Below the pieces are notes generated by a model. It saw nothing but the letters and a program-made list of their open reading frames with translations. It made no database searches and was not told the origin of the DNA. From contig OY755247.1 of the NCBI GenBank assembly GCA_963576725.1, forward strand, positions 14,758,526 to 14,822,525: a DNA stretch of 64,000 bases, given 5' to 3'. A program made the position numbers and the translations under genes. Shown one piece after another: positions 1 through 10,091 of this stretch (position 1 is its first letter; each line of letters opens with the position of its first letter). The stretch is from Azorinus chamasolen (Eukaryota; Mollusca; Bivalvia; Cardiida; Solecurtidae).

Positions 1-480
1 CTTACAGCATACACCTGTGAATTGTAGCAATTGATAGCAGATAGAGATGAAGTAGTCACATTTACCATCTCAGGAATATTATTAAAGATAAGAGATGCAT
101 AGTACATTATAGTTTTAATTTATTCAACTGCAGATTAATCAATTTCTTCAAAATGTATAATCATAATTAATTCCCACTGTGGCCACCTGATGGCTATTCC
201 TATCAAATATCACTCCTATTGGACCACCAGGTTTTGAGAAAAAAAAAAGTGTTTTTGCCAGTTCTTATACGACTTTCTGCGCAGCCACTGCTCTCAGTCT
301 GTTAGCACCTGAGCACGCTTTGAAAAAAACATACTGTTTCCTTCTTTAATGAATATTATATTGAGTTTTAGTAGTTTTATTGATTGTCCGATCAACCAAT
401 GAAGTAAGGGGGTGTTTATTTGACTAGGGGCATTTATGCATTTAATTAAGTGGCATACATGTGATAACCTGCTGAGGCAT
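1..480. other. No gene recognised; unique AT-rich sequence
   Basis: I see no open frame with coding character, no MITE ends and no RNA gene here. A run of A follows 'ggttttgag' near 236-248. Most likely intron or intergenic DNA. Confidence 0.4.
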
Positions 481-535
481 GTCAGGTAGATTTAGGAAAT
501 TTGTCAGGTAGATTTGACTATTGTCAGGTAGATTT
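481..535. repeat. Short tandem repeat, 20-22 bp unit, 3 copies
   Basis: The string gtcaggtagattt begins at 481, 503 and 523 with slightly different spacers. No function is suggested. Confidence 0.7.
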
Positions 536-693
536 TACCGAAGCGACAAAATATATGGAGGAGAAAAAAGAAATTTGCTTGGTACTTATGGGTTTTTTTT
601 TATACTTTTTCACATTATCATTCATTATTTACCATAAAATTATACCATACCATTATAAGCCTTACATTACACACATAACATTTACACACATAA

Positions 694-824
694 ATTTGCA
701 AAGAGTATAGACCCAGACCTATAGGAGCTGTCTAGTCAGGGTCTGCTCTGTTTGCTTATGATATAGGAATGATTCTACACTTTCTGGTTTGGCAAAAAAA
801 TCCAATGTGGTATTATAACCCCCA
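694..824 (-). mobile_element. MITE family B, partial, reverse orientation
   Basis: The hairpin 'tttgcaaagag...gtctgctctgtttgct' is present at 696-758, followed by the B inner part (bases 759-810, 'atgattctac'). The distal end is missing and runs into the TTAA of the next element. Confidence 0.6.
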
Positions 825-945
825 TTAACCCTTTCCTTCATATAAACAAGTTTTCATGCATTTGTAAACAGAGTAGACCAAGATCAGAATGCTCCTATAG
901 GATCCATCTGAATTCAGGGTCTGCTATGTTTACTTTTGGAATTTT
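825..945 (+). mobile_element. MITE family A, truncated
   Basis: It starts at a TTAA (825-828) followed by CCCTTTCCTTCATATAAAC and the central hairpin, in which one arm is mutated (bases 880-930). The 3' half is lost. Confidence 0.7.
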
Positions 946-997
946 AAAAATGTTTCTATATGTTTTTATAGCCATTATTCAGCTATACTCCCAATGA

Positions 998-1958
998 CAA
1001 CAAGAGGGCCAGAATGGCCCTGAAGCGCTCACCAGACAATCAGAGGAGAAGATTTTCAAAGTTTTCAGTACATGTTTCTATAGAAAACTAGCCTGCCCTG
1101 GGGCGGCGCTAATTTTGACCCAAGAGGCACAATTTATATAACATTTGTAGAGGACCTCAACATGATGCTATCTGCAAAATATGAAAGCTGAGAGCATTCC
1201 TGTTTCAGGGAAGAAGATTTTCAAAGATTTCACTATTTGTTTCTATTGAAAATTGCCCACCCCTGGGGAGGGACCAATTTTGACCCCAGGGCCATAATTT
1301 ATATAACTTTTGTAGAGGACCTGAACATGATGCTATGTGCCAAATATAAAAGCTGAAAACCTTCCAGTTTCAGACGAGAAGATTTTCAAAGTTTTCACAA
1401 TATGTTTCTATTGAAAACTGGCTACCCCTAGGGTGGGGCCAATTTTGACCCCAGGGCCATAATTTATATAACTTTAGTAGAGGACCTCAACATGATGCTC
1501 TGCGCCAAATATGAAAGCTGAGAGCCTTCCAGTTTCAGAGGAGAAGATTTTCAAAGATTTCACTATTTGTTTCTTTTGAAAACTGCCCACCCCTGGGGCG
1601 GGGCCAATTTTGACCCCAGGGCCATAATTTATATAACTTTTTTAGAGGACCTGAACATGAAGCTATGTGCCAAATATAAAAGCTGAGAACCTTCTGGTTT
1701 CAGAGGAGAAGATTTTCGAAGTTTTACTATATGTTTCTATTGAAAACAAGGCACTCCTGGGGCGGGACCAATTTTGACCCCAGGGCCACAATTTATATAA
1801 CTTTTGTAGAGGACCCAAAAATGATACTATGTTCCAAAGATGAAAGCTGAGAACCCTGTAGATTCAGAGAAGAAGATTTTTAAAGGTTCAAATTGTTGAC
1901 GACTGACGACGGACGATGGACGACAGACATCCGACAATCACAAAAGCTCACCCAGAGA
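998..1958 (+). mobile_element. Pearl/Helentron-like element with 165-bp tandem repeats
   Basis: The 5' head AACAAGAGGGCC..GGCCCT (a short hairpin followed by 'cgctcacc') precedes about five tandem units. The string gaagatttt recurs at 1048, 1213, 1378, 1543 and 1708 (165-bp steps) and once more at about 1872. The element ends in a GACGACGGACGA-type microsatellite and 'cacaaaagctcaccc'. Because 165 is divisible by 3, the units give spurious short open frames. The pearl/Helentron label rests on the known bivalve architecture of head, tandem repeats, ACGG-type microsatellite and 3' hairpin. No transposase is encoded. Confidence 0.75.
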
Positions 1959-2500
1959 TGATTATCAGTCCAAGCTGTCTTTTTTCCGAAGTGTTTCAGC
2001 CCATTGCAACAATGAGACCAAGCACAGCTGTCTTTGACTAGGAAGCAGAGAAGCATTTTTATTTCTTAATTATGATATAATTGTGATATTAATTTGTGAT
2101 ATTTGTTGACAACGTTTGAATTTTGGCATGACTGGTTCCCGAACAATTTATTAACTCCAGTATAGCGAAAACCGGAACCAACTCGTGATTATGTAATTGG
2201 GGTGTTCTCCACTGTCTCCACAAGGGATTCCCTTGATTGGTTCCTACCAAAACAGACCAAGCGTAGATCACAGCATGACAGCAAGCTAAAGGTGGTCTGT
2301 GTGTGTAGAGACCTAACAGACCTAACCTCCATCAGGGAGGAAAATATGTCACTAAAAAAATTGCCTTGGTAAACTTTCAGAACGGAAACCGTCGGTGGAT
2401 ATCAATTTATTAGAGTCTACAGTCGATCGTTCATACTGAATGCACTCTACCATAAACTGTTTGCATGCTGAACAGGCAAAGGTGCATACACAAATTATTT
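1959..2500. other. No gene recognised; non-repetitive sequence
   Basis: Unique sequence. Short minus-strand open frames are present but have no recognisable domain, and no splice context was evident. Confidence 0.35.
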
Positions 2501-2694
2501 CCACAATGACAAAAGAGAAGTTTTTGCACTTTTGAGACATGTTGGTTTGAATGCTCTACAGGACATAATTTTTATAACATCAGCGATATTTGCTTAAAAC
2601 TAGCATGCAAAATGTTTGTGTATGCTAGATGTTAGCAAGAACATTCAAACCAAAATTTCTCAAAAGTGCAAAAATGTTGCTTATGTCATTGTGG
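2501..2694. repeat. Imperfect inverted repeat, arms about 60 bp
   Basis: The left arm, from 2501 (ccacaatgacaaaagagaag), is the reverse complement of the right arm ending at 2694 (gcttatgtcattgtgg). Both contain 'tttttgcacttttgaga' and 'ttttggtttgaatg'-like blocks around a loop of about 70 bp. It resembles an old foldback or MITE, but no target duplication is visible. Confidence 0.7.
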
Positions 2695-3300
2695 ATATAA
2701 GGCGACGAAATAATATCACAGCGTTGCAGATGCTGCAGTATTCTTTGCATGTGAACAAAATTTCTGATATTTTCTGATAAAATAGCGGGTCTAGAATGGA
2801 AAGGATTAGACTTAACACTCTTTCTAGTCTAGTGAGTGATTACATTGCAGCTGACATCTCGGCCATTTCCCGCATTGCTTATCGAACTGACCAAATGGAG
2901 TTGCTTTCAAAGTTATAGGTGTTGCATAAGGTTGTCCGACGCGCACTTCTTTATTCATTGAGTATCCTCTGGCAGAATAATTTCATTCATATTACAGTCA
3001 CGTGATTTCGCATTGGGCCCAATACGTGTATTTGTATATTCGTGCGCACTCCTTACACATGGCTTTATCTTTTGGACTTTCTTACACATACTAAACCAAG
3101 AATAACGCTACGAAGCCTTTTTATGTCAGAAACAGTATACCTCGATTGTTTCCGGATGTCGTGTTAATTAACGCCTTTTGTATCTATCGAATGCATGTCA
3201 TTAACTTGTTCTAGACTGCCATGCAGAATGGCGGCTGTCGGGTCAGAAAGAGTAGCAGGTGGCCGACGCAAGAATACTCCTATAACTTCGTATTCTTTTG
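2695..3300 (+). other. Unique, relatively GC-rich stretch; possible promoter or first exon
   Basis: This stretch is richer in CpG than its surroundings (for example 'gtccgacgcgcac' and 'cgtgatttcg') and has no MITEs. At 3228 an ATG in good context (agaATGG) opens a frame reading MAAVGSERVAGGRRKN and onward. At about 3300 the frame runs into a family D transposon, so only the first 25 or so codons could be genuine. No donor site with a strong consensus was found. The ATGGCGGC context also resembles a YY1-type start-site motif. Low confidence as a gene. Confidence 0.2.
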
Positions 3301-3571
3301 CTTATGCAAAAGTGTACAAAAATTGTCCTTCCTCAACCAAACCCAGTGTTGTGGCCTGGTTACGTGTTAACATGGGTTTGGAGTTAGTGAGTTGGGTTTA
3401 ACGTCCGACCAACAGTATTTCAGTTATTTGCAGACGGCACCCGCATGAGACAAGTTATAGTGCTGCCTCACTGAAATACCCCTGCCGCGGGCACATAACA
3501 TGGGTTTGGAGGAAAAAATAAGTAAATTATTCTTGAAAATAGTATAATTTACACATTTTATCTGGACCTGT
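3300..3571 (+). mobile_element. MITE family D carrying a SINE insertion
   Basis: The left arm 'ccaaacccagtgttgtggcc' (about 3338) and right part 'catgggtttggagg..ttattcttgaaaat..ttatctggacctg' match family D. The copy is split by a SINE fragment at 3384-3495. The left end is degenerate. Confidence 0.65.
3384..3495 (-). mobile_element. 5'-truncated tRNA-derived SINE with 16-bp target duplication
   Basis: The minus strand carries the same 3' body as the full SINE at 8504-8807 ('ctgaaatactgttggtcgga'), and the tRNA-like head is missing. A 16-bp direct repeat flanks it, starting taacatgggtttgga, at 3368-3383 and 3496-3511. Truncation at the 5' end plus a long target duplication is the hallmark of LINE-driven retroposition. 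Confidence 0.85.
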
Positions 3572-3634
3572 GTGGAGACTATACAGACTAGACCTGTCAT
3601 ACTGGATGCACTCTTCCATAAACTGTTTAACTGC

Positions 3635-3886
3635 TTAACCCTTTCCCTGTTCTATATTTATCACAAATTTCAATACCTACTGAATATTCATAGACAAAAT
3701 AGTTATAATGATATATGGAAGGTGGAACATTGTATCCATTTTAGAAAGTATTAACAAGCAAATCTATCAAATTCCACTAGCAAACAGAGTAGACCCTGAT
3801 CAGACAGCTCCTATAGGAGCCGTCTGATCTGGGTCTACTCTGTTTGCAGATGTGTGAAAACACGTTTATATGAGGGAAAGGGTTAA
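3635..3886 (+). mobile_element. MITE family A, full length
   Basis: TTAA at both ends (3635-3638, 3883-3886) with terminal inverted repeats CCCTTTCCCT and AGGGAAAGGG. The central hairpin, gcaaacagagtagaccctga to its complement, has apex GCTCCTATAGGAGC at 3807-3820. A TTAA target with CCC ends is the piggyBac pattern; no transposase is present. Confidence 0.9.
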
Positions 3887-4218
3887 GTAGCTAGTTTGTG
3901 AATTTCTTTGCATCCACATCAATGGCAAAGAAACTCAGTGTGTCAAACATGGATAAAAACCTGTTTTTAATTCTGACACCTGTATTTAACATCCTGACAG
4001 TACTTTTGTAATGAAAAAATCAATTTGAGAAAGTTTTTAGATATGCTAAGAGTAAAACATTAATGGAATGGGTTGAATTAGTAAATCAAATTGTAGGTCG
4101 CAGTGACCCAGACTGATAACCCTAGTTCAATACCATTATAGAGACAGAGGCAATGCATAAGATGTATAAATTTCCAATAATAACTACATCAAATCATTTG
4201 TTGTAACCTTTAAAATAG

Positions 4219-4236
4219 TAAGGTAAGGTAAGGTAT
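4219..4236. repeat. Microsatellite (AAGGT)n
   Basis: Three to four units of aaggt. Confidence 0.7.
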
Positions 4237-4314
4237 TGTCTGCTCAAATTTCAAAGTATATATTTGTGATTTTTTTTAAAAAAAATTCAAGAATAATAAT
4301 TCAATGTGTCATTA

Positions 4315-4375
4315 TTTTGGATCCTGATGACGTCTAGTAACTCAGCATCTGATCTGGATGCAAACTGATTGCACA
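4315..4375. mobile_element. MITE family L, central part
   Basis: The block 'ttggatcctgatgacg...gatctggatgcaaactg' is a weak palindrome repeated through the window (8840, 9500, 19140, 27250, 27500, 44670, 57070). Confidence 0.55.
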
Positions 4376-4526
4376 AGTAATTACAGTTTCACCACTACTC
4401 AGTGCAACCACCAGAGGTATAAATGATTTTTCTCCTCTTTTTCATAAATAATTCTTTTTTTTCATTATTTGCAGAAATTGAGGTTTTGGAGACTGCTAAT
4501 GCTTTACTCCCTTCTCATTTATAACT

Positions 4527-4684
4527 GCAACAGAGTAGACCCAATCAGATGACTGAATTTTCCATGAAATTCCGTAAGCAAACGGAGCAGACCCTGATCA
4601 GACGGCTCCTACAGGAGCTGACTGATCTGGATCTACTCCATTTGCAAATGCGTTGAAAGATGCATCTATCTGGTAAAGGATTAA
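4527..4684 (+). mobile_element. MITE family A/B, degenerate, with duplicated arm
   Basis: A second 'gcaaacggagcagaccctga' hairpin (apex at about 4610) follows a decayed first arm at 4530. The right end is A-type with a final TTAA at 4681-4684. Confidence 0.6.
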
Positions 4685-4687
4685 CAA

Positions 4688-4938
4688 TTAACCCTTCGCT
4701 TGCTGTATCACGTCAATATACGTACCTGTAAATAGTGAAGACCCAGATGAGACAGCTCCTGCAGGAGCTGTCTCATCAAGGTCTGTACTATTTACAAGTT
4801 GATTGTGCAACCTGTGCACCCCACAGCAGTGATTGCACAGCAAAATATGTGTACACAGTGAAGGTATATGTAATTATACAACAGGGCATGGGTAAAGAAG
4901 GAGAAATGTATTTTAAAATTCAGCAAGCGAAGGGTTAA
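4688..4938 (+). mobile_element. MITE family F, full length
   Basis: TTAA at 4688-4691 and 4935-4938 with ends CCCTTCGCTTGCT and AGCAAGCGAAGGG. The hairpin, 'tgtaaatagtgaagacccag' paired with its complement, has apex GCTCCTGCAGGAGC at 4755-4768. Long asymmetric right flank. Other copies are at 12522 and 39063. Confidence 0.9.
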
Positions 4939-4967
4939 TTAACAATTTACAGTGATTTTGTGATTGA

Positions 4968-5225
4968 TTAACCTTTGCTCTCATGAATATTTATATAAGA
5001 TATAATGACCTCATGAATATTGGTTAGATTAAATGTTATAACAGCACATGGACACAGGAGTCTGTAGCCATAGCAGAAACTAGAATCATATCCATATTAT
5101 TTCATGAGCATTCAGAGCAGACCCTCATCAAATTCCATTAACAAACAGCAGACCCTGGTCAGATGGCTCCTATAGGAGCTGTCTGATCTGGGTCTACTCT
5201 GTTTGCAAAGGTGTAAAAAGGCATA
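4968..5225 (+). mobile_element. MITE family B with a duplicated left hairpin arm, cut by a family E insertion
   Basis: It starts at TTAA 4968-4971 with the B left end. The hairpin apex is ggctcctataggagct (about 5165-5180). The 3' end 'aaaggcata' abuts the TA where the family E copy sits. Confidence 0.75.
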
Positions 5226-5441
5226 CCATTAAACCTCTCTTTAACGACCACTAAATTGTGTTAATTAGTTGGTATTTAGGGTGGTATTTAGGGCAGGTGG
5301 CTGTTTAAAGCAATGTGAAAGTAAAACAGAATGCCCCTATAGGATCGTTTTGTTTTACTTTCACCCTGCTTTAAGCAGCCACCTGCCTTTTACACAAAAT
5401 ACTTGATGTAATTTAGTGGCCATTATAGAGAGGTTTTACTG
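5226..5441 (+). mobile_element. MITE family E, full length, TA target duplication
   Basis: TA at 5224-5225 and 5442-5443. The ends are CCATTAAACCTCTCTTTAAC and the complement of CAGTAAAACCTCTCTATAAT. The long arms 'gcaggtggctgtttaaagca' and complement meet at a mutated apex (cccctataggatc). TA target plus CAGTAAAACC-type ends suggests the pogo/Tc1-mariner superfamily (inference). Confidence 0.85.
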
Positions 5442-5443
5442 TA

Positions 5444-5562
5444 TGAATACTTATGTAAGAAATAATGACATCATGAAAATGTATTAGCTGAATGTTCATT
5501 ATAGTATAATTATGAACACAGAACTTTTTGTCCGCGGCAGATATCAGATTTACCGCATTATC
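5444..5562 (+). mobile_element. MITE family B, left part only
   Basis: 'acttatgtaagaaataatga' through 'ttttgtccgcggcag' matches the B left half. No hairpin is retained. Confidence 0.6.
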
Positions 5563-5564
5563 TC

Positions 5565-5724
5565 TTAACCCTTTCCCTCATAAAAATGCTTTCTCACATT
5601 TACTTTCTAAAATGGCTACAGCATTCCACTTTCTATATATATTTCATTATAACTGTTTTGTTCATGAATACTCAGCAGGTACTGACATCTGAAATAAACA
5701 CAGAACAGCGAGGGAACGGATTAA
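5565..5724 (-). mobile_element. MITE family A with the central hairpin deleted
   Basis: Both TTAA ends are intact (5565-5568, 5721-5724). The sequence jumps from the left end 'atgctttctcacatt' straight to 'tactttctaaaatggctac', so the whole palindrome is missing. This is what replication slippage or excision of a hairpin would leave. Confidence 0.8.
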
Positions 5725-5729
5725 AAGGA

Positions 5730-5848
5730 ACTTCTTGCTTTTTGTACATTAGAATGCACTATATGATTCCGTAACCAAAAACAGCAGACCCTAATCAGAA
5801 GGTTCCCCAGTCTACTCTGATTACAAAGGCATGCATGAACAAAAGAAA
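5730..5848. mobile_element. Degenerate A/B hairpin remnant
   Basis: The arms 'aaacagcagaccctaatcag' and 'gtctactctgattacaaagg' survive. The apex is reduced to ggttcccc. Confidence 0.5.
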
Positions 5849-5849
5849 G

Positions 5850-6063
5850 AGTTCATATTCATGTAAGAAATAATGACATCATGAATATTTATTAGCTGAA
5901 TTTTCATAGTGGATTGTTTTGTATTAGTAGAAACTAACTGTACAGTCAGTTTTATTATAATTTCGTAACCAAACAGAAAAGATCCTGATTGTCCTATAGG
6001 AGCCTTCTGATCTGGGTCTACTCTGTTTACATAAAAAAACATTTATATGAAGGAAAAGATTAA
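5850..6063 (+). mobile_element. MITE hybrid: B left half, A right end
   Basis: The left half is B-type (tcatgtaagaaataatgaca). The last 25 bases are A-type ('acatttatatgaagg') with TTAA at 6060-6063. The switch is at or near the hairpin shared by A and B. Confidence 0.75.
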
Positions 6064-6270
6064 ACAGTACTAGTTTGAATCGGTCTGAGACCCAGAGACT
6101 TAATTACCAGGATCCCTAAAGTCCGTAACTCAGACTGGATTTTTGAAGATAAAAAAACATAATTTCGGAACAGCAGCCGACAACAAAAGCTCGCAGATGA
6201 TCATCACGCTACTTAGCAAGCAAATTTATGTACTTCTCTGCACATGCATGATCAATAACACAGATGTTAC

Positions 6271-6470
6271 TTAACCCTAATAACGCTGAATTTTCAAATG
6301 AAATTTTCCAAAATTCAAAAAGGTCAAGTTTACGACCAATATTCTGTAATATTCTAAATAATAGTGAAACATGACAAACAGTGCAGACCCTGATGAGAGG
6401 GTTCCTCTAGGAGCCCTCTCATCTGGGTCTACACTTTTTGCAAAAGTAATTAGCGACTAGTTTCTTGCAC
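6271..6470 (+). mobile_element. MITE family G
   Basis: TTAA at 6271-6274, then CCCTAATAACGCTGAATTTT. The hairpin 'gacaaacagtgcagaccctg' has apex GTTCCTCTAGGAGC at 6401-6414. The right end is decayed. Confidence 0.75.
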
Positions 6471-6649
6471 AAAAAGGATTTATGAGATGTGCATTACCAA
6501 ATTTCACGCATTTTGATTATATTAAACACGTAATTACAAGCAGCAACAACAGCTTTGACCTCGATTCAGTGTTTGTCTGGAGTACAGATTGCAGTGTTTG
6601 TCTGGAGAGGGTTGCATATTGGGTGTATATAAGTAATAGTTAGTGTTTA

Positions 6650-6707
6650 TTAACCCATTCCCACATAGGCTTTTTTTTTAGATCCAACCTCTTTGATTAA
6701 ATCTACC
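6650..6707 (-). mobile_element. MITE family C, first piece of a copy split by a pearl-like element
   Basis: TTAA at 6650-6653, then CCCATTCCCACATAGGC and 'atccaacctctttgattaaa', the end seen in other C copies. It continues at 8032 after a 1.3-kb insertion. Confidence 0.85.
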
Positions 6708-6920
6708 AACAAGAGGGCCTGAAAGGCCCTGACATCGCTCAATAGACAATCAGAGGAGAAAATTTTCAAAGTTTTCACTATGTGTTTCTACAGAAAACTA
6801 GCCGGCCCTGGCGCGGGTCAATTTTGACCCATGGGGCATAATTTATGTAACTTTTGCAGAGGACCTCAAGTGAAGAACATTTAAGAAAATGTAAATGAAA
6901 ACATATAACAATGCTAATCT

Positions 6921-7450
6921 AAACAAGAGGGTCATGATGGTCCTAAATCGCTCACCTGGTTACTATAGACATACATATACTGTATTTCTATGTAAAAATA
7001 AGTCAGCTTCAGATTGGGGCCAATATGAAACCAAAGGCCATAATTTTAATCTTAATAAAAGAACTTTAGATGATGCCAGGGGCGGGGCAATTTTGGTCCT
7101 GGGGTCATAATTTAAGTCTGTTTGCAAATGAGGTCACTGATCTACAACCCTGCCCTTAAATCATTAAAACATGAGCTGGAAAATTCCTGCACTGGATCGA
7201 AAATGGCGGATATTCCAAAATTATCCACAGCTTACAAAATCTAATGTTTTCTTGCTGCAAAAATAGAGAAAAGTACAAGTAAATACATGGTATATTGGAT
7301 AAAAACATACAGTGTCATTGACTCCCGTACGAATAGTGTATACAGTACTTATTTCTATTCTTACTGAACTTCCGTACGAATAGCAGCTGGGGCTATTCGT
7401 ACGGTACCGTACAAATAGCCACTGCCTTAAATATAGCCAGCTTTGTAAGT
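6921..7450 (+). mobile_element. Second pearl-like head nested in the 6708-8031 element
   Basis: It begins aaacaagagggtcatgatgg, with the same head grammar as other copies but a different body. Its 3' limit near 7450 is uncertain. Confidence 0.5.
7325..7422. repeat. CCGTACGAATAG inverted and direct repeats
   Basis: The 12-mer CCGTACGAATAG occurs at 7372 and as its perfect reverse complement at 7393-7404 across a 9-bp loop. A direct copy is at about 7325, and a mutated inverted copy (ccgtacaaatag) begins at about 7407. Confidence 0.75.
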
Positions 7451-8031
7451 CAGCTATGAAAAACTTGCTACCCCTAGGGTAGGGCCAATTTTGACCCTAG
7501 GGGCATGATTTATATAACTTTTGTAGAAGACCTGAACATGATGCTATGTGCCAAATATGAAAGCTATGAACCATCCAGTTTCAGAGGAGAAGATTTTCAA
7601 AGTTCACTATATGTTTCTACTGAAAACTGCCCACCCCTGGGACGGGGACAGTTTTGACCCCAGGGGCATAATTCATATAACTTTTAAAGAGGACCTAAAC
7701 ATGATGCTTTGTGCCAAATATGAAAGCTAAGAACCTTCCAGTTTCAGGAGAATATTTTCAAAGTTTTCACTATATGTTTCCATTGAAAACAAGGCACCCC
7801 TGGGGCGGGGCCAATTTTCACTCCAGGGCTATTATTTATAAAACTTTAGTAGAGGGCCCACAAATGATGCTATGTGCCAAAGATGAAAGCTGAGAACCCT
7901 GTAGATTCAGAGAAGAAGATTTTTAAAGGTTCACATTGTTGACGACGGACGACAGACAATGCATGCCGACGGACGACTGACATCAGGTGATCACAAAAGC
8001 TCACCCTGAGCACTTTCTGTTCTGGTGAGCT

Positions 8032-8204
8032 AAAAAGGAGCATTTACTAGAGAAAAGGAAATTTTCAGAATTGTGTATTTTTGAAATCATTGTGATAAAT
8101 AGAACATTTGCTCAACAGGAGCAAATGCTCTATTTATCACAATAGTTCAACAAAGTGACTTTTACAGAAGCATCAATAGGCGTCAATATGCGGGAATGGG
8201 TTAA
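8032..8204 (-). mobile_element. MITE family C, second piece of the split copy
   Basis: It resumes at aaaaaggagcatttactaga, carries the hairpin with apex ttgctcaacaggagcaa, and ends 'gcgggaatgggttaa' with TTAA at 8201-8204. Confidence 0.85.
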
Positions 8205-8271
8205 GAGAGAATTTAAAAATAAAATTAAGAAGCCACTAATAATAAACACTAACTAACTTAGAGTTTGGCAC

Positions 8272-8465
8272 TATGATATAATGTAGATATGATTCTACAG
8301 TATTTGCTATGGATACATATTCCTGTGTCCATGTACCAATTAACAACAACTAATCTTACTGATACTCATTATTTCTTACATGAATATTCATGACGTCATT
8401 ATTTCTTACATGTATATTCATGACATCATTATTTCTTACATGAATATTCATGGAGTCAATGGTTA
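8272..8465 (-). mobile_element. MITE family B right half with internal triplication
   Basis: B inner sequence 'gatatgattctacag..gtccatgt', then a 30-bp block (cattatttcttacatgaata..) in three tandem copies at 8367, 8397 and 8427, ending 'ggagtcaatggttaa'. The hairpin half is missing. Confidence 0.75.
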
Positions 8466-8503
8466 AAGAAATCAGTGTTTATTTTTTCTGTTGTTTACTT
8501 TGA

Positions 8504-8807
8504 GTGAATGAGTTTTATGTCCGACCAACAGTATTTCAGTTATTTGCAGACGGCCCCGCATGAGACAATTTATAGTGCTGCCTCACTGGAATACCCCTGC
8601 CGCAGGTACATGGCAAGGGCACCCTTACCAGTCACATTATCCTGACGCTGGGCCGACCAGTCCTAGAACTACCCCTTTAATGTCGAGCGTAGACAAGGGA
8701 GCTACTAGTACCAACTTTTAACAAGTTTTGGTCTGTCGTGGCCGGGGATCGAACCCACGACCTTCCATACCGCAGGCGGACGCTCTACCACTGAGCCACG
8801 CGGCCGG
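8504..8807 (-). mobile_element. tRNA-derived SINE, near full length
   Basis: On the minus strand the head reads like a tRNA gene. The A box is within gtggctcagtggtagagcg (8799-8781) and the B box is ggttcgatcc (8755-8744 region), with clover-leaf spacing. A body of about 200 bp follows, containing 'gtgccatgtacc'-type sequence and 'gaaatactgttggtcgga', then a tail 'aactcattcactcaaa'. The head gives the polymerase III promoter. It cannot be a working tRNA gene because the 3' half runs into the SINE body. A truncated sister copy is at 3384. Confidence 0.85.
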
Positions 8808-8837
8808 TTTTGTCCTTTCCTTTGAAAAATATGGTGA

Positions 8838-8915
8838 GAATGTCAAGCAGTTTGGATTCTGATGAGACATTGAGTTACTTGGTTTCTCAAATGGATCCAA
8901 GCGGTTTGGGTTCAT
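8838..8915. mobile_element. MITE family L fragment
   Basis: 'caagcagtttggattctgat' to 'aatggatccaagcggtttgg' is the L palindrome around a 'gagttacttgg' centre. Confidence 0.55.
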
Positions 8916-9490
8916 GGACTAAGTGTACCATTACTGAATTGTACCATTACCGAAGAGTACCATTTTTGGTCGAAGTGTACGACTTAAAATCATTTCAACT
9001 GGTATCATTATTGTTTATGATTGGTACATGAAAACATCAAATGTGATTAAAATATGCATTATACAAATGTAGCTGGATGTAATTAATGAAGTCTTGACAT
9101 AACATAGAGTTACCCATAGTCCAAATTATAGACTCGTAAATCGACTTTTCGAGTTGGCGATATGCTAGACAAGTACAAGTTCCCAAAGACTAAAGGAGTG
9201 GCCAAATGTTCTTTCAAAATACACAATTATAGCAACAAAATCTATCAACATACTCTAAATCAAGAGCTGAGTTAAGAACAAAACATAACCTTTCCAGCGT
9301 ATTGGATAATTCCATAATTATATAGATCGAAAGATTAAACAATGTGAGCTAAAATTAAATGGATTTTATTTGGTAACAAAACACTTTTGTATTTTAATCT
9401 AGTATATTATATGAACTTTTTGCCTAACTCAAGAATTATAATATGATAATTCAGTATAATGTGGCAGTATGATTTTTGTCATTTCTCCAT
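8916..9490. other. No gene recognised
   Basis: AT-rich unique sequence. 'gtaccattac' repeats near 8925-8965. No coding or RNA signal. Confidence 0.4.
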
Positions 9491-9499
9491 CAAACCCTG

Positions 9500-9705
9500 G
9501 TCATCTCATCAGGATCCAAACTGTTAGACACAAGTAACTTACTAACTTGTCATCTCATCAGGATCCAAACTGTTAGACTCAAGTAACTTACTAACTTGTC
9601 ATCTCATCAGGATCCAAACTGTTAGACACAAGTAACTTACTAACTGGTCATCTCATCAGGATCTAAACTGTTAGACTCAAGTAACTTGTCATCTTATCAA
9701 AACTG
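9500..9705. repeat. 49-bp tandem repeat, 4 copies, derived from family L
   Basis: tcatctcatcaggatccaaa starts at 9501, 9550, 9599 and 9648, each followed by 'ctgttagacacaagtaactt'. The fourth is truncated. It looks like local expansion of one arm of an L element. Confidence 0.85.
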
Positions 9706-9816
9706 TTTAATTACACCATTTTGGGTTGGGTTTTTTTTTAAAAAAAATTAAAAAAATAGAATAAATATATGTGCATTTAGAATTACAACAAGATTTGCAG
9801 ATAAAAGCGGTTTTGC

Positions 9817-10036
9817 ATTCAACCCTTTTCCTGTTCAATGTTTATTGCAAATTCCAATACCTACTGAATATTCATGGACAAAATGGTTATAACGAAATAT
9901 GGAAGATGTAACACTGTAGCCATTTTAGAAGCTAAAGACATAAATCTTTCAAATTTGATTAGCAAACAGCAGTCTGATCAGAGTCTACTCTGTTTGCCAA
10001 TGTGTAAAAAGGCGTATCTATGGAGTATATGGTTAA
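9817..10036 (+). mobile_element. MITE hybrid: A left half, B right end; apex deleted
   Basis: The left half (ttcctgttcaatgtttatt) is A-type and the right end (gcgtatctatggagtatatg) is B-type with TTAA at 10033-10036. The hairpin is collapsed to 'aaacagcagtctgatcagag', so the shared core is missing. Confidence 0.75.
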
Positions 10037-10091
10037 AGTTGCTAAAAGCTTTAGGATCACACACAGGGTAGAGAGCTGTCTATACCGTTTC

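Larger units (their letters stand above)
6708..8031 (+). mobile_element. Pearl/Helentron-like element inserted in a C MITE
   Basis: The 5' head is AACAAGAGGGCCTGAAAGGC. 165-bp type units are visible at 7460-7920, then a GACGACGGACGAC microsatellite, and a 3' hairpin agctcacc...ggtgagct (8000-8031). Comparing the MITE halves with an intact C copy shows at most 2 bases of ambiguity and no target duplication, as expected for Helitron/Helentron insertion. A second element head (AAACAAGAGGGTC at 6921) is nested inside. Confidence 0.8.

Noticed and set aside
8744..8799. tRNA gene on the minus strand
   Set aside because: A and B boxes are present, but the sequence continues into the SINE body, with no acceptor stem closing and no terminator. 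It is a SINE head.
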